From Oscillospiraceae bacterium (GTDB taxonomy: Bacteria; Bacillota; Clostridia; Oscillospirales; Ruminococcaceae), in NCBI GenBank assembly GCA_031266415.1, contig JAISBB010000005.1, forward strand, positions 1 to 64,000: a DNA stretch of 64,000 nucleotides, written 5' to 3'. Numbering within the stretch: position 1 is the stretch's first letter; the number at the start of each line of letters is the position of its first letter. Shown piece by piece: positions 18,229 through 27,285 of the stretch. The notes beneath the pieces are model-generated. The model saw nothing but the letters and a program-made list of their open reading frames with translations. It was not told the DNA's origin and did not search any database. Both the position numbers and the translations under genes were made by a program.

Positions 18229-18951
18229 TTATCTTGTTGCTAACTCTTCCCATCTATAACCAACACCCCAAACCGTCGAAATGTATACCGGATTCGATGG
18301 CGTATCTTCAATTTTCATTCGAAGGCGCCGCACATTTACATCAACAGCTTTTTCGTCCACATCTTTTTTATCGTGTATGTTTGTCCACGCAGCTTCCATA
18401 ATTTGCATTCTGGTAAAAGCGGTATTTTTATTACTTAAAAACAACAGCATCATCCCGTATTCTATGAGAGTTAAATCAATTAATTCGGCATCTTTAAATA
18501 ATCTTCTTTGGCGCAAGTCCAATTTAAACGGGCCCGACTTCAAAATATAATGGTGGCCACCACTTGCTTGCTCTCTTGCAGCAACAACACGGCGGCACAA
18601 AGCATCCACGCGAGCCAAAAGTTCAGAAGGACTAAACGGCTTAGTTAAATAGTCATCTGCACCAACCATCAAACCGCTTACTTTGTCCATATCTTGAGCC
18701 TTCGCTGAGAGCATAATAATCCCAATCACACGATCTTTTTTTCTAATATATTTGCAAACTTCAACACCATCTTTATTTGGCATCATAATATCTAGGATCA
18801 CAACTTCAAAGTCGCCCTTGTTTTTCTCAAATTCATCAATTACCTCTTGGCCATCACTAACTGCTGTTACTTTATATCCTGCACGTGCAAGATTAACAAC
18901 AACAAACTCGCGTATTGTAGCTTCATCTTCCGCAAATAATATCGTTGCCAT
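18229..18951 (-). CDS. OmpR/PhoB-family response regulator (orphan)
   Basis: A 240-residue two-domain regulator. The receiver domain has acidic residues near 8-10 (AEDE), phospho-acceptor Asp54 (VILDIMMP), and the Lys of LTKPFS. The winged-helix DNA-binding domain covers about 140-235 (VDVNVRRLRMKIED, VWGVGYRW). No histidine kinase gene lies nearby, so its partner must be elsewhere or absent. The start is ATG after AGGGGGC, and it sits four bases after plsY. Its target genes cannot be told from the sequence. Confidence 0.92.
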   Translation of the reverse strand: MATILFAEDEATIREFVVVNLARAGYKVTAVSDGQEVIDEFEKNKGDFEVVILDIMMPNKDGVEVCKYIRKKDRVIGIIMLSAKAQDMDKVSGLMVGADDYLTKPFSPSELLARVDALCRRVVAAREQASGGHHYILKSGPFKLDLRQRRLFKDAELIDLTLIEYGMMLLFLSNKNTAFTRMQIMEAAWTNIHDKKDVDEKAVDVNVRRLRMKIEDTPSNPVYISTVWGVGYRWEELATR

Positions 18952-18954
18952 TTA

Positions 18955-19572
18955 TTATTGCCCCCTAAATAAAAATTTGGCATGCTCTTTGATGTTTTTA
19001 GTATGCGCCACAATAAGTATTATAGCAATCCCAACAATAAACAAAAAATCAATATCAAATTTGCCGCTAAAAAACACCCAAAGGTAATAATCCAGTGGCA
19101 AGCTAAGTGCTGCCCCAACCGCCCCCATACCAATTTGCTGCGTTCTTGCCACAACAAAAATAAAAACCGAGAACGCCATTAAAAAGATCGCAGGATTTAA
19201 CAATAACAAACCACCAGCAGTAGTTGCAACTGCTTTTCCTCCTTTAAAGTTAAAAAAAAGTGGGAAACAATGCCCCCAAAGAGCTGCCAGCAATGTCAAA
19301 TAGTCAACATGTAAACACGGTTGCACACAAAACCGTTTACAAATTTCACGCCCAATTGCAATTGCCAGTACTCCCTTGCTTGCGTCTAACAAAAGGACAA
19401 TCATACCCAAGTGCAACCCCAAAGTGCGAGTTATATTTGTTGCACCCGCATTTTTACTGCCCAATTCCCGGATATCTTTTTTTTTAAAGGTTTTCGAAAT
19501 TAAAATTGCGGGATTCACACTTCCAATTAAGTAAGCAATTACCATAGATAACAAGCACCCCAAGACTATCAA
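18955..19572 (-). CDS. plsY: Acyl-phosphate:glycerol-3-phosphate acyltransferase PlsY
   Basis: PlsY makes lysophosphatidic acid from acyl-phosphate, which is produced by PlsX (present at 46208-47191). The 205-residue membrane protein has IGSVNPAILISK near residue 16, ELGSKNAGATN near 36 and FNFKGGKAVATTAG near 108, which are family-specific loop motifs, plus several hydrophobic helices. The TTG start follows AGGTGAGG. It lies 11 bases after der. Confidence 0.95.
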   Translation of the reverse strand: MIVLGCLLSMVIAYLIGSVNPAILISKTFKKKDIRELGSKNAGATNITRTLGLHLGMIVLLLDASKGVLAIAIGREICKRFCVQPCLHVDYLTLLAALWGHCFPLFFNFKGGKAVATTAGGLLLLNPAIFLMAFSVFIFVVARTQQIGMGAVGAALSLPLDYYLWVFFSGKFDIDFLFIVGIAIILIVAHTKNIKEHAKFLFRGQ

Positions 19573-19583
19573 CAGAGCCTCAC

Positions 19584-20903
19584 CTACTTTTCGTGTTTTC
19601 TTTCCCGCGCAATAAGACGCAACGGCGTTGAATTCAAGCCAAAAACTTCACGAATTTGGTTTTCTATATATCTTTTGTATGAAAAATGGAATAAATCCAA
19701 TTTATTAACAAAAACCACAAATGTTGGTGGATTAACCCCCGTTTGCGTAATATAACCAACCTTTAATCTTTTCCCCTTATCAGAAGGTGGCTGTACTCTG
19801 GTAACAGCTTCTGCCAGCATCACATTTAGCGTTCCTGTGGTCAGACGCCTTGAATTTTGTGCATAGGCAAGTTTTGCTTCTTCCAAGAGTTTTTCCACAC
19901 GCTGCCCCGTTTTAGTAGATATGAAGCAAAATGGAGCATATGACATAAAAGCAAAAACTTCTTGCAAATTCCGCCTATAGCTTGACATTGTACCTGTTTC
20001 TTTTTCTATTAAATCCCATTTATTAACCACAATAACAATTGCTTTTCCTTTTTCATGAACATAACCGGCTATTTTAGTATCTTGTTCGGCGGGCCCTTCA
20101 ACAGCATCAATTAACATCAAACAAACATCAGCAGAGTCAACTGTTTTAAATGCACGAATCACACTAAAATATTCTATATCTTCCTCTACTTTACTTTTTT
20201 TTCTTATCCCCGCTGTATCAATAAGCACAAACTGCCCTTGCTCATTTTCTAACACCGTATCAACGGCATCTCGTGTTGTTCCCGCAATTTCTGAAACAAT
20301 CACTCGCTCTTCTGCAGTTAAACAATTAATCAACGAAGATTTCCCTGCATTTGGTCTCCCAATTACTGCAATTCTTAGCATATCATCAATTGTGTTCAAA
20401 TTGCTTTCAAAATCTATGAAAGAAAAAACAACATCTAAAAGATTTCCAATTCCGTGGCCGTGTGCAGAAGAAATTTCCACCACAGTCCCAAAACCCAAAT
20501 TATAAAACTCATAAAATTCAGGAACAGGTGCACCCAAAGAGTCACACTTGTTCACAGCAACAACCACCGGCTTATTTATTTTCACTAACAAGCCCGCTAT
20601 TTTTAAATCTTCAACAGTAACCCCCGTCTTTAAATCAACAACAAAAACCACAACTTCAGATTCTGCAATTGCAATTTTTATCTGCTGCTGAATTCGGTTC
20701 GATATATTTTTAGAAGCATTCGGTTCAAAACCACCTGTGTCAATAAATGAAACTGTTTGCGTATTCCATTCACATTCGCCAAAAATCCTATCTCTCGTTA
20801 CCCCAGGCGCATCTAAAGTAATTGATTTTTTTCTCCCAATTAATTTATTAAAAAGTGTAGATTTGCCGACATTAGTTCGGCCCACAATCGCGACCATTGG
20901 CAC
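19584..20903 (-). CDS. der: GTPase Der (EngA)
   Basis: Der is a double-GTPase required for 50S subunit assembly. Both G domains are visible: GRTNVGKSTL with DTGGFE in the first and GRPNAGKSSL (near residue 184) with DTAGIRKK in the second. A C-terminal KH-like domain (about 355-439) follows. Its length of 439 residues is standard. The start appears to be GTG (MPMVAIVG). The der-plsY order matches many Firmicutes. Confidence 0.97.
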   Translation of the reverse strand: MPMVAIVGRTNVGKSTLFNKLIGRKKSITLDAPGVTRDRIFGECEWNTQTVSFIDTGGFEPNASKNISNRIQQQIKIAIAESEVVVFVVDLKTGVTVEDLKIAGLLVKINKPVVVAVNKCDSLGAPVPEFYEFYNLGFGTVVEISSAHGHGIGNLLDVVFSFIDFESNLNTIDDMLRIAVIGRPNAGKSSLINCLTAEERVIVSEIAGTTRDAVDTVLENEQGQFVLIDTAGIRKKSKVEEDIEYFSVIRAFKTVDSADVCLMLIDAVEGPAEQDTKIAGYVHEKGKAIVIVVNKWDLIEKETGTMSSYRRNLQEVFAFMSYAPFCFISTKTGQRVEKLLEEAKLAYAQNSRRLTTGTLNVMLAEAVTRVQPPSDKGKRLKVGYITQTGVNPPTFVVFVNKLDLFHFSYKRYIENQIREVFGLNSTPLRLIARERKHEK

Positions 20904-21082
20904 CCTATATCATCCCTCTTTTGTTTCCTCTCACTCAATCTCTTAACAAAGTCCTACAATTAAAAAATATTTGCCATGCAAAAATCAATGCAATCGTACT
21001 AAAATCCATTATATCACATTTTAACAAAAAACCGCAAACTCAAAGGCAGCTAATCCTAAAAATACTAACCATGCAAAAACAT

Positions 21083-21121
21083 AAAATCTCCTTCCAGAGA
21101 TTTTTACTCAAGAAGGAGATT
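21083..21121 (-). terminator. Terminator region after the small lipoprotein gene
   Basis: Two alternative stems share bases: AATCTCCTTC/GAAGGAGATT (21085-21094 with 21112-21121) and AAAATCTC/GAGATTTT (21083-21090 with 21097-21104). On the minus strand a T-rich stretch follows. It lies about 35 bases past the lipoprotein stop. Confidence 0.5.
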
Positions 21122-21155
21122 AAACACAAAATGCACTTTCTCTTTAGATCGCTTT

Positions 21156-21425
21156 CTAGGTTTTAGGTTCCTCAGTTCCTGTTGTCGCTTCTGCTTTGGT
21201 TTCTGTTGTAGTTGAGGCATCAGTCGTTGTTGCTGAAGTGTCTTCCGTTGCCGGGGCTTCAGCTGCTGGTGTTTCTTCAGTTGCATCGGCTCCAGCCACA
21301 GAAGAACTTACTTGTACTGCGTTTTCTTCCTCTTTTTTATTGCTAAAAGGCCAACACCCAGAAAAAACAACACTAACTGCAACAACCACTAATGTAGCAA
21401 CAATTAACTTTTTCGTTGAATCCAT
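21156..21425 (-). CDS. Small lipoprotein with an acidic Thr/Ala-rich tail
   Basis: An 89-residue protein, not recognised beyond its layout. MDSTKKLIVATLVVVA starts a signal peptide ending in the lipobox VFSGC. The mature part begins with WPFSNKKEEEN and then is low-complexity (Thr, Ala, Glu; TTTDASTTTETKAEA), so it is probably disordered at the cell surface. The ATG at 21423-21425 follows GAGAGGTG; an upstream ATG would put the signal peptide too far in. It has its own promoter and shares a 5'-leader element with the large surface protein gene, suggesting shared post-transcriptional control. Confidence 0.75.
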   Translation of the reverse strand: MDSTKKLIVATLVVVAVSVVFSGCWPFSNKKEEENAVQVSSSVAGADATEETPAAEAPATEDTSATTTDASTTTETKAEATTGTEEPKT

Positions 21426-21454
21426 AATTTTTAAACACCTCTCAAAAAAATCAA

Positions 21455-21480
21455 TCACGTCTTTAAGGTGATAAACCACC
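21455..21480 (-). promoter_or_regulatory. Leader hairpin element, copy 2 (lipoprotein gene)
   Basis: On the minus strand GGTG, a 6-base loop (GTTTAT), CACC, TT and then AAAGACGTGA lie about 8 bases after the predicted transcription start. It matches the element at 8217-8241 in sequence, structure and position. Confidence 0.6.
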
Positions 21481-21494
21481 CGCGAACACTTAGG

Positions 21495-21523
21495 ATTATA
21501 CACTAATAGAAAGACAAAGCCAA
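21495..21523 (-). promoter_or_regulatory. Sigma-A type promoter of the lipoprotein gene
   Basis: TTGGCT and TATAAT on the minus strand are separated by exactly 17 bases, 70 bases before the ATG at 21425. The leader holds the hairpin element at 21455-21480. Confidence 0.7.
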
Positions 21524-21642
21524 CATCGTCGCATTGTTTTTACTTTGCGTACACAATTCATTAATTATTCTCCTGCGTTTTGCACACAAATTAAGACATA
21601 TAACAGTGCATTACTAACACATCTCAACTTGCAACCTCACTC

Positions 21643-23262
21643 TTAGTTTGAAATCTGCATGCGCGTTACATCTAAAAGTCCTGCGGGGGTTGCATACACA
21701 CCTTTTACTTTTGTTGAAGCTAAAAACGCCTTTTTGCCATAAAAAAGCGGAGAAATGTAATAATTTTTAATTAATATGTCTTCAATTTCATGTAGTAAAT
21801 CCATACACTCTTCTTGGTTACTTGTTATCCGCGCACGTTCAATAAGCCCATCTAGTTTTAAATCTTTCAAGTGAATAGGATTGCTATCAGACTTGGAATG
21901 AAAAATTGTAAACATTGATAAAGCATGTGGAAAATCTGCTGCCCATCCCCATCTGGTCATAACATAATTCCCTTTCCTAATGTTTGCCCAAGAAGTTACT
22001 GAATCCACGCTTACCATGTTAATTTTTATGCCAATTTTCGTCAAATCCTCTTGTATTTTCTCTGCCAATTGCTTATGGCTAGAATTCTCGGCAATCATCA
22101 TTAAATCAAGTGTTTTCAAACCCTTGCCATTAGGGTGCCCAGACTCAACCAGTGCTTCCTTTGCCTGTTCCAAATTACCTTCCACATCCAAAGGATTAAA
22201 ATAATCTCCACCGACTTCACGGAATTTTTTGTCCCTAGTTACGTCAGGGAACACAAACCCAATATACCCGCTAGCAGGTTGTTGGCTCAATTTAAACAGA
22301 TCAACAAGTTCTTTTCTATTAATCGCCAGTGTTATTGCTTTGCGAATCAATGGATTTTGCAATTCCTTTGCTTGTGAATTAAAAGCAACACAAATGGTCC
22401 CCATCAAATCCACCAGGTTCAATTCTGGAGTTCCATACCAAGCATCCAAGCTTTCACTTGGTACCCAAACCGAGATCAATACTTCATTCCTTCGAAAAGC
22501 AGCTTCTGCAGCTTTATCGTCCATTGTTAAATTAGCACGCAGCCAATTTACTTTTATATTATCTTTGTCCCAATACAATTCATTTTTCAATGCATCTAAA
22601 GTTGTTGGGGTACGTTTTTCTAACATAAATGGGCCGTTACAAACATAAGTTGAGCCCTCTTTCGACCACGCATTGCCATATTTTTCAATTATATCCTCGC
22701 GCAAAGGAACCGTAACAGAAGAAGTACAAATATCCAGAAAATATGGAATTGGAGTTGCCAATTTTACTTCAAACGTTTTTTCATCAACCGCTTTCACCGC
22801 AAGACTACCATCTTGGTTTCGTGCAACATCATCCAAAAGGTTTGCAAGAGGTGCCGCTTCCTTAGGGGTCGCTGCCCGCTGCCACGCATAAGCAAAATCG
22901 AACGCTGTAACAGGTTTCCCATCTGACCAAGCAGAGGGACGCAAATGGAACGTGTAAGTCATTCCATCATCACTTACATCATATGTTTCTGCCATCGCGG
23001 GAATAATCTTTCCATCAGGTGCAAATTTCATTAATCCCTCAAAGAACAAAAAAAGCATGCTCATTTCAAAATCTATGTGAATAGCAATCGGATCCATATT
23101 TTCCATTTGCGGCCCCAATATTACAGTTGCATCTGGTTCGTTTTTCGTTTTTTCTTCTGCCCTTTCATTCTTTAACTCTCCTTTGCGTTCTAAGCACCCC
23201 ACCAAACAACAAGCCAATAAACATAAAGGCATAATAAAACACAACCATTTTACTTTTTTCAC
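21643..23262 (-). CDS. oppA: Oligopeptide ABC transporter, substrate-binding lipoprotein
   Basis: A family 5 extracellular solute-binding protein of about 539 residues. The signal peptide ends in lipobox LVGC, so it is lipid-anchored and captures peptides for import. The family block FHLRPSAWSDGKPVTAFDFAYAW (about residues 95-117) and a later VATPIPYFL-type region support the call. The GTG at 23260-23262 follows GGAGG by 10 bases; the longer frame upstream includes the ribosome binding site itself. It is the last gene of oppB-C-D-F-A. Confidence 0.9.
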   Translation of the reverse strand: MKKVKWLCFIMPLCLLACCLVGCLERKGELKNERAEEKTKNEPDATVILGPQMENMDPIAIHIDFEMSMLFLFFEGLMKFAPDGKIIPAMAETYDVSDDGMTYTFHLRPSAWSDGKPVTAFDFAYAWQRAATPKEAAPLANLLDDVARNQDGSLAVKAVDEKTFEVKLATPIPYFLDICTSSVTVPLREDIIEKYGNAWSKEGSTYVCNGPFMLEKRTPTTLDALKNELYWDKDNIKVNWLRANLTMDDKAAEAAFRRNEVLISVWVPSESLDAWYGTPELNLVDLMGTICVAFNSQAKELQNPLIRKAITLAINRKELVDLFKLSQQPASGYIGFVFPDVTRDKKFREVGGDYFNPLDVEGNLEQAKEALVESGHPNGKGLKTLDLMMIAENSSHKQLAEKIQEDLTKIGIKINMVSVDSVTSWANIRKGNYVMTRWGWAADFPHALSMFTIFHSKSDSNPIHLKDLKLDGLIERARITSNQEECMDLLHEIEDILIKNYYISPLFYGKKAFLASTKVKGVYATPAGLLDVTRMQISN

Positions 23263-23307
23263 TAGAAATATTCCTCCATTTCTCAAAATATAATTAATTG
23301 CAAAATT

Positions 23308-24255
23308 CTATTGACAATTATGGCAAGCCACCAAATGCCCTGGCGAAATTTCTTGCAAAATAGGTTCACTATCTTCACAGAGTTCTCTTGCACATGGGCA
23401 CCGCGTTCTTAAGCGGCACCCAGAAGGCAAATTAAGCAAACTGGGGAAATCACCTGACAAAATTACCTTTTCGCCACAGTTTTTCGCTTTTGGGTCGGGA
23501 ATTGGAATTGCGGATATCAAGGACTTTGTATATGGATGCACGCCATGAAAAACGAGTTCATCACTTTCTGCCACCTCCACTAATTTCCCCAAATACATAA
23601 CACCAATGCGGTTACTCATATATCTTACTATGGATAAATCGTGCGCAATAAATAAATAAGTTAATCCAAACTCTTCTTGAAACTGGTGTAATAAATTAAT
23701 AATTTGAGCTTGTATTGAAACATCAAGTGCAGAAACCGGCTCGTCACAAACAACAAATTCAGGTGATATAGCCAACATTCTTGCAATTCCAATTCTTTGA
23801 CGTTGCCCGCCAGAAAACTCATGCGGGAATCTATTCGCTTGCTCACTGTTTAACCCCACATGCTGCAAAATTTCATTTATTTTGTCTTTGCGGTCTTGGG
23901 GTGTTGCTGCCAAATTGTGTATATCAATGGGTTCGCCAACTATATTTGCAATTGTCATTCTTGGATTTAATGAAGCATATGGGTCTTGGAACACAATTTG
24001 CATTTTCTTCCTATATTTTTGCATATTCACATTTGTAATATCTTCCCCATCGTAAAATATTTTTCCTCCAGTGGGTTCAAGTAGACGCAAAATGGTTTTA
24101 CCCATTGTGGTTTTCCCGCAACCAGATTCGCCAACAATTCCAAAAGTTTCTCCTTTTTTCACATAAAAAGAAATGCCGTCAACCGCTTTCACACAAAGTC
24201 TGCGCCCCAATTTAAAGTGCAATTTCAAATCTTCAACCTCAACCAGCTTAGACAT
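23308..24255 (-). CDS. oppF: Oligopeptide ABC transporter ATP-binding protein OppF
   Basis: This is one of the two ATPases driving peptide import. It shows Walker [13 protein letters not shown], the signature SGGQRQRIG, Walker [11 protein letters not shown] and a C-terminal Cys cluster ([14 protein letters not shown]) typical of Opp/Dpp ATPases. About 315 residues. The ATG at 24253-24255 was chosen because GAGAGGG lies 9 bases upstream; it overlaps the end of oppD by 8 bases. Confidence 0.93.
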   Translation of the reverse strand: MSKLVEVEDLKLHFKLGRRLCVKAVDGISFYVKKGETFGIVGESGCGKTTMGKTILRLLEPTGGKIFYDGEDITNVNMQKYRKKMQIVFQDPYASLNPRMTIANIVGEPIDIHNLAATPQDRKDKINEILQHVGLNSEQANRFPHEFSGGQRQRIGIARMLAISPEFVVCDEPVSALDVSIQAQIINLLHQFQEEFGLTYLFIAHDLSIVRYMSNRIGVMYLGKLVEVAESDELVFHGVHPYTKSLISAIPIPDPKAKNCGEKVILSGDFPSLLNLPSGCRLRTRCPCARELCEDSEPILQEISPGHLVACHNCQ

Positions 24256-25249
24256 TAATGGCATCCCTCTCGAATTCTTCTTTCTGATTTAACCAACAAG
24301 CACTGTAATGAACACTAGCAATTTGTGTATATGGCGGTCGCTTTTTTAAACAAATTGCCATGCATAACTTACACCTGGGCGCAAACGGACACCCAAGCGG
24401 CGGCACCAGCATGTTCAACGGGGTTCCTTCAATTGGCACCAATTTTTCTTCTTTTTTTGCCGTTAATTTGGGGATACTATTTATCAACCCTTTGGTATAT
24501 TCATGCCGTGACTCATAAAAAATATCCATAACTGTCCCATATTCAACTATTGTCCCACCGTACATAACAGCAATCCTGTCACACATGTTGGCAACAATCC
24601 CTAAATTATGGGTTGTTATTATTATAGCCATTCCTTTTTTTTCCTTCATCTCCAACATCAATTCCAAAATTTGCGCCTGCGTAGTAACATCTAGTGCTGT
24701 TGTGGGTTCATCTGCAATCACAAGTCGTGGTTCACAAGCAAGTGCAATTGCTATCATAATACGTTGCCGCATACCTCCAGAAAATTCGTGGGGATATTGC
24801 GTCAGGCGCCGTTGCGGATCGATTATTCCCACTGATTTAATAAGCTGTTCTGCTTTATACCACGCCGTTTTTCTGTTCATTTTATTTTTCAACATCAATA
24901 CTTCGCAAATCTGTGTTCCTATGGGATACACCGGATTCAACGATGTCATTGGATCTTGAAAAATCATGCTTATTTCCGTTCCTCGAATTATCCTTTTTTC
25001 TTTCTCTGTCATTTCATTAATTCGCAAACCATTAAAATCTATGCTACCACCAAGAATTTTGCCCGGAGGCGAAACAAAACCCATCACAGCATGTGAAAGA
25101 ACAGATTTCCCGCTGCCAGATTCACCAACAAGCCCAAGCACATCTCCTCTTTTTAATGAAACAGATACGTTATTAATTGCTTTAACTTCCCCACTTGGCA
25201 CAAAGAAAGAAAGTCGCAAATTTTTTATTTCCAATAAATCATTTGCCAT
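24248..25249 (-). CDS. oppD: Oligopeptide ABC transporter ATP-binding protein OppD
   Basis: The second ATPase of the peptide importer: Walker A GESGSGKSVLSH, signature SGGMRQRIM, Walker B VIADEPTTALD, and Cys-rich tail CPFAPRCKLCMAIC. About 333 residues. ATG 25247-25249 (MANDLLEIKNL) follows AGGTGG; a GTG five codons earlier is also in frame. It overlaps oppF, and oppC ends 16 bases upstream. Confidence 0.93.
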   Translation of the reverse strand: MANDLLEIKNLRLSFFVPSGEVKAINNVSVSLKRGDVLGLVGESGSGKSVLSHAVMGFVSPPGKILGGSIDFNGLRINEMTEKEKRIIRGTEISMIFQDPMTSLNPVYPIGTQICEVLMLKNKMNRKTAWYKAEQLIKSVGIIDPQRRLTQYPHEFSGGMRQRIMIAIALACEPRLVIADEPTTALDVTTQAQILELMLEMKEKKGMAIIITTHNLGIVANMCDRIAVMYGGTIVEYGTVMDIFYESRHEYTKGLINSIPKLTAKKEEKLVPIEGTPLNMLVPPLGCPFAPRCKLCMAICLKKRPPYTQIASVHYSACWLNQKEEFERDAINV

Positions 25250-25264
25250 TATCGACTTAACCAC

Positions 25265-26314
25265 CTAACTTTTCAACTTAGGGTCAAAAGCACTATTAAG
25301 CCCATCACCCAATAAATTAAACGCCAAAGTAATCGTGCCTAATAAAACAGTCGGCGCAATCAACAAACGCGGGCTTGTGTAAACACTTCCAAGGGCATCT
25401 GCTGCCATGGAACCTAAACTTGGCATTGGAGAAGAAACACCTAAACCTAAAAAACTCAAAAAACTTTCAGTAAAAATCGCAGATGGAATTTGCAATGTTG
25501 TTGAAACAATTAATATCCCTAGGCAATTGGTTAATAAATGTTTTTTTATAATTCGCCCACTGCTTGCACCCAAAGCAAAAGCAGCTGTAACAAATTCCGC
25601 TTCTTTTAAAGAAAGTACCTGAGCCCTAACCATTCTAGCCATCCCCACCCAATATGACAATGCAAAAATCAAAAAAATGCAAAACAAACCGATTCCAATT
25701 CTGCCGATCCATTCAAATCTCGGCGAAGAATCCACAAGCCATCTTAATGGCTCTCTTAAAATTGCAGAAAATAAAACAACAACCAAAATATCTGGCAAAG
25801 TATATAGCAAATCAACAAACTGCATCATAAACAAATCAATCAGACCACCAAAATACCCTGAAATTGCACCATAAGTAGCACCAATCACCAAAACAATAAA
25901 ACTTGCACACAACCCAACCAACAAAGAAATTCGGCTGCCCATCAGCAATCTGGCTAGGGTGTCACGTCCTAAAGCATCTGTTCCTAAAATATGCGGGAAA
26001 TTACGTTCATTTTTCTCTTTTGCAAGTGACGAACGGCCCATTAATCCTAAACTTCGACTTTCAGATATTTGCTCTCTGTAATTATATGGATAAAAAAACG
26101 GGATAAAAATTGTACATAAAATAACAAAAACAATCACAAACAATGCAAGCATTGCCACTTTGTTTTTCTTAAAACGGCGCCACCCATCTGCCCAAAAACT
26201 CACACTTTCCGCTACAAAAATCGGACCTTGCTTATCTTGCTCCGTTGCTGGTAAAAAATCTTCCGGATTATATAAAGAAATGGGAACACTCTTTGTATTT
26301 TTTTCTTCCACCAC
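25265..26314 (-). CDS. oppC: Oligopeptide ABC transporter permease OppC
   Basis: A membrane permease of 349 residues with an N-terminal cytoplasmic segment, a first helix near residue 55 (VAMLALFVIVFVILC), then the conserved HILGTDALGRDTLARLLMGSR block and the C-terminal EAA loop (EAEFVTAAFALGASSGRII) that couples to the ATPases. It pairs with OppB to form the channel. The start is GTG. Confidence 0.93.
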   Translation of the reverse strand: MVEEKNTKSVPISLYNPEDFLPATEQDKQGPIFVAESVSFWADGWRRFKKNKVAMLALFVIVFVILCTIFIPFFYPYNYREQISESRSLGLMGRSSLAKEKNERNFPHILGTDALGRDTLARLLMGSRISLLVGLCASFIVLVIGATYGAISGYFGGLIDLFMMQFVDLLYTLPDILVVVLFSAILREPLRWLVDSSPRFEWIGRIGIGLFCIFLIFALSYWVGMARMVRAQVLSLKEAEFVTAAFALGASSGRIIKKHLLTNCLGILIVSTTLQIPSAIFTESFLSFLGLGVSSPMPSLGSMAADALGSVYTSPRLLIAPTVLLGTITLAFNLLGDGLNSAFDPKLKS

Positions 26315-26324
26315 TTAAGCACCC

Positions 26325-27242
26325 CTATACCAATCTAATGCGCGGATCTATGATTTTATACAGGATATCAACTAATATATTCATTAGAACGATTATGAAG
26401 GCTAAAAAAATCGTTATTCCCATTATCAACGGATAATCGCGCCCTAACGTAGCAGAAATAAGCGCCATTCCGATCCCTGGGATATTAAACACTTTCTCAA
26501 TAACAAAGTTACCAATCAAAATCCAAGCCAATGTTGGCCCCAAATAAGTAATCACTGGCAACAAAGCATTTCTCAAAGCATGTTTAAAAATAATTTTAAA
26601 TGTTGAAAGACCCTTTGCCCTCGCGGTACGTATATAATCTTGGCCCAAAACATCAAGCATGCTAATTCGCACTAACCTCATTATGTACGCAGTCGGGTAA
26701 AAAGCCAAACAAGTAACAGGAAGTACATAATGAAGCGGAGAAAAAAGCCCCATAATTGGGAAAATAGATAATTTAACACAAAAAAACAACAAAAAAACAA
26801 TTGTGGTAATGAAACTTGGGACCGCAACACCCCAGGTGGAAAACAAAACCAGTAAATTATCTAAAAACTTCCCATGATAATATGCTGCCAACACTCCACC
26901 AATCATTCCAAAAATAACCGCAATCAAAATTGCAAGTACACCCAAGCGAGCAGAAACCACAAATCCACTCATTATAATTTCTTTCACTGTATATTCACGT
27001 CGTTTCAGTGAAACTCCAAAATCTCCTTTAAGCAAATTCACCATGTAATTTTTATATTGCACAACTCGTGGCTTATCTAACCCATATCTCGCATTTAATT
27101 CAGCAATGACTTCTTCGCTTGGTGCTTTTTCTGCCAAAAACGGACCACCGGGAACTAAAAACAGCAAAAAGAAAGTGATAGTTGTAACAGCAAAAACTGT
27201 AAACAAACCTAAAAACAAGCGCCTAATTATATATTTCAACAT
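26325..27242 (-). CDS. oppB: Oligopeptide ABC transporter permease OppB
   Basis: A permease of about 305 residues starting MLKYIIRRLFLGLFTVFAV. It has the N-terminal PGGPFL motif of the family and the EAA-type loop GQDYIRTARAKGLSTFKI. Six hydrophobic helices are apparent. The ATG at 27240-27242 follows GGAGG by about nine bases; the frame extends upstream, but that part overlaps the ribosome binding site. It is the first gene of the opp operon, 43 bases after pnp, and may be co-transcribed with it. Confidence 0.93.
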   Translation of the reverse strand: MLKYIIRRLFLGLFTVFAVTTITFFLLFLVPGGPFLAEKAPSEEVIAELNARYGLDKPRVVQYKNYMVNLLKGDFGVSLKRREYTVKEIIMSGFVVSARLGVLAILIAVIFGMIGGVLAAYYHGKFLDNLLVLFSTWGVAVPSFITTIVFLLFFCVKLSIFPIMGLFSPLHYVLPVTCLAFYPTAYIMRLVRISMLDVLGQDYIRTARAKGLSTFKIIFKHALRNALLPVITYLGPTLAWILIGNFVIEKVFNIPGIGMALISATLGRDYPLIMGITIFLAFIIVLMNILVDILYKIIDPRIRLV

Positions 27243-27285
27243 ATCTTTTTGCCTCCACAGAAAACTTTTCAAAGAGACTTGCAAA

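Noticed and set aside
21496-21561. 21-codon reading frame with a good AGGAG site between oppA and the lipoprotein gene
   Set aside because: It ends inside the -10 box of the lipoprotein promoter, is Cys/Arg-rich and has no supporting conservation; probably chance.
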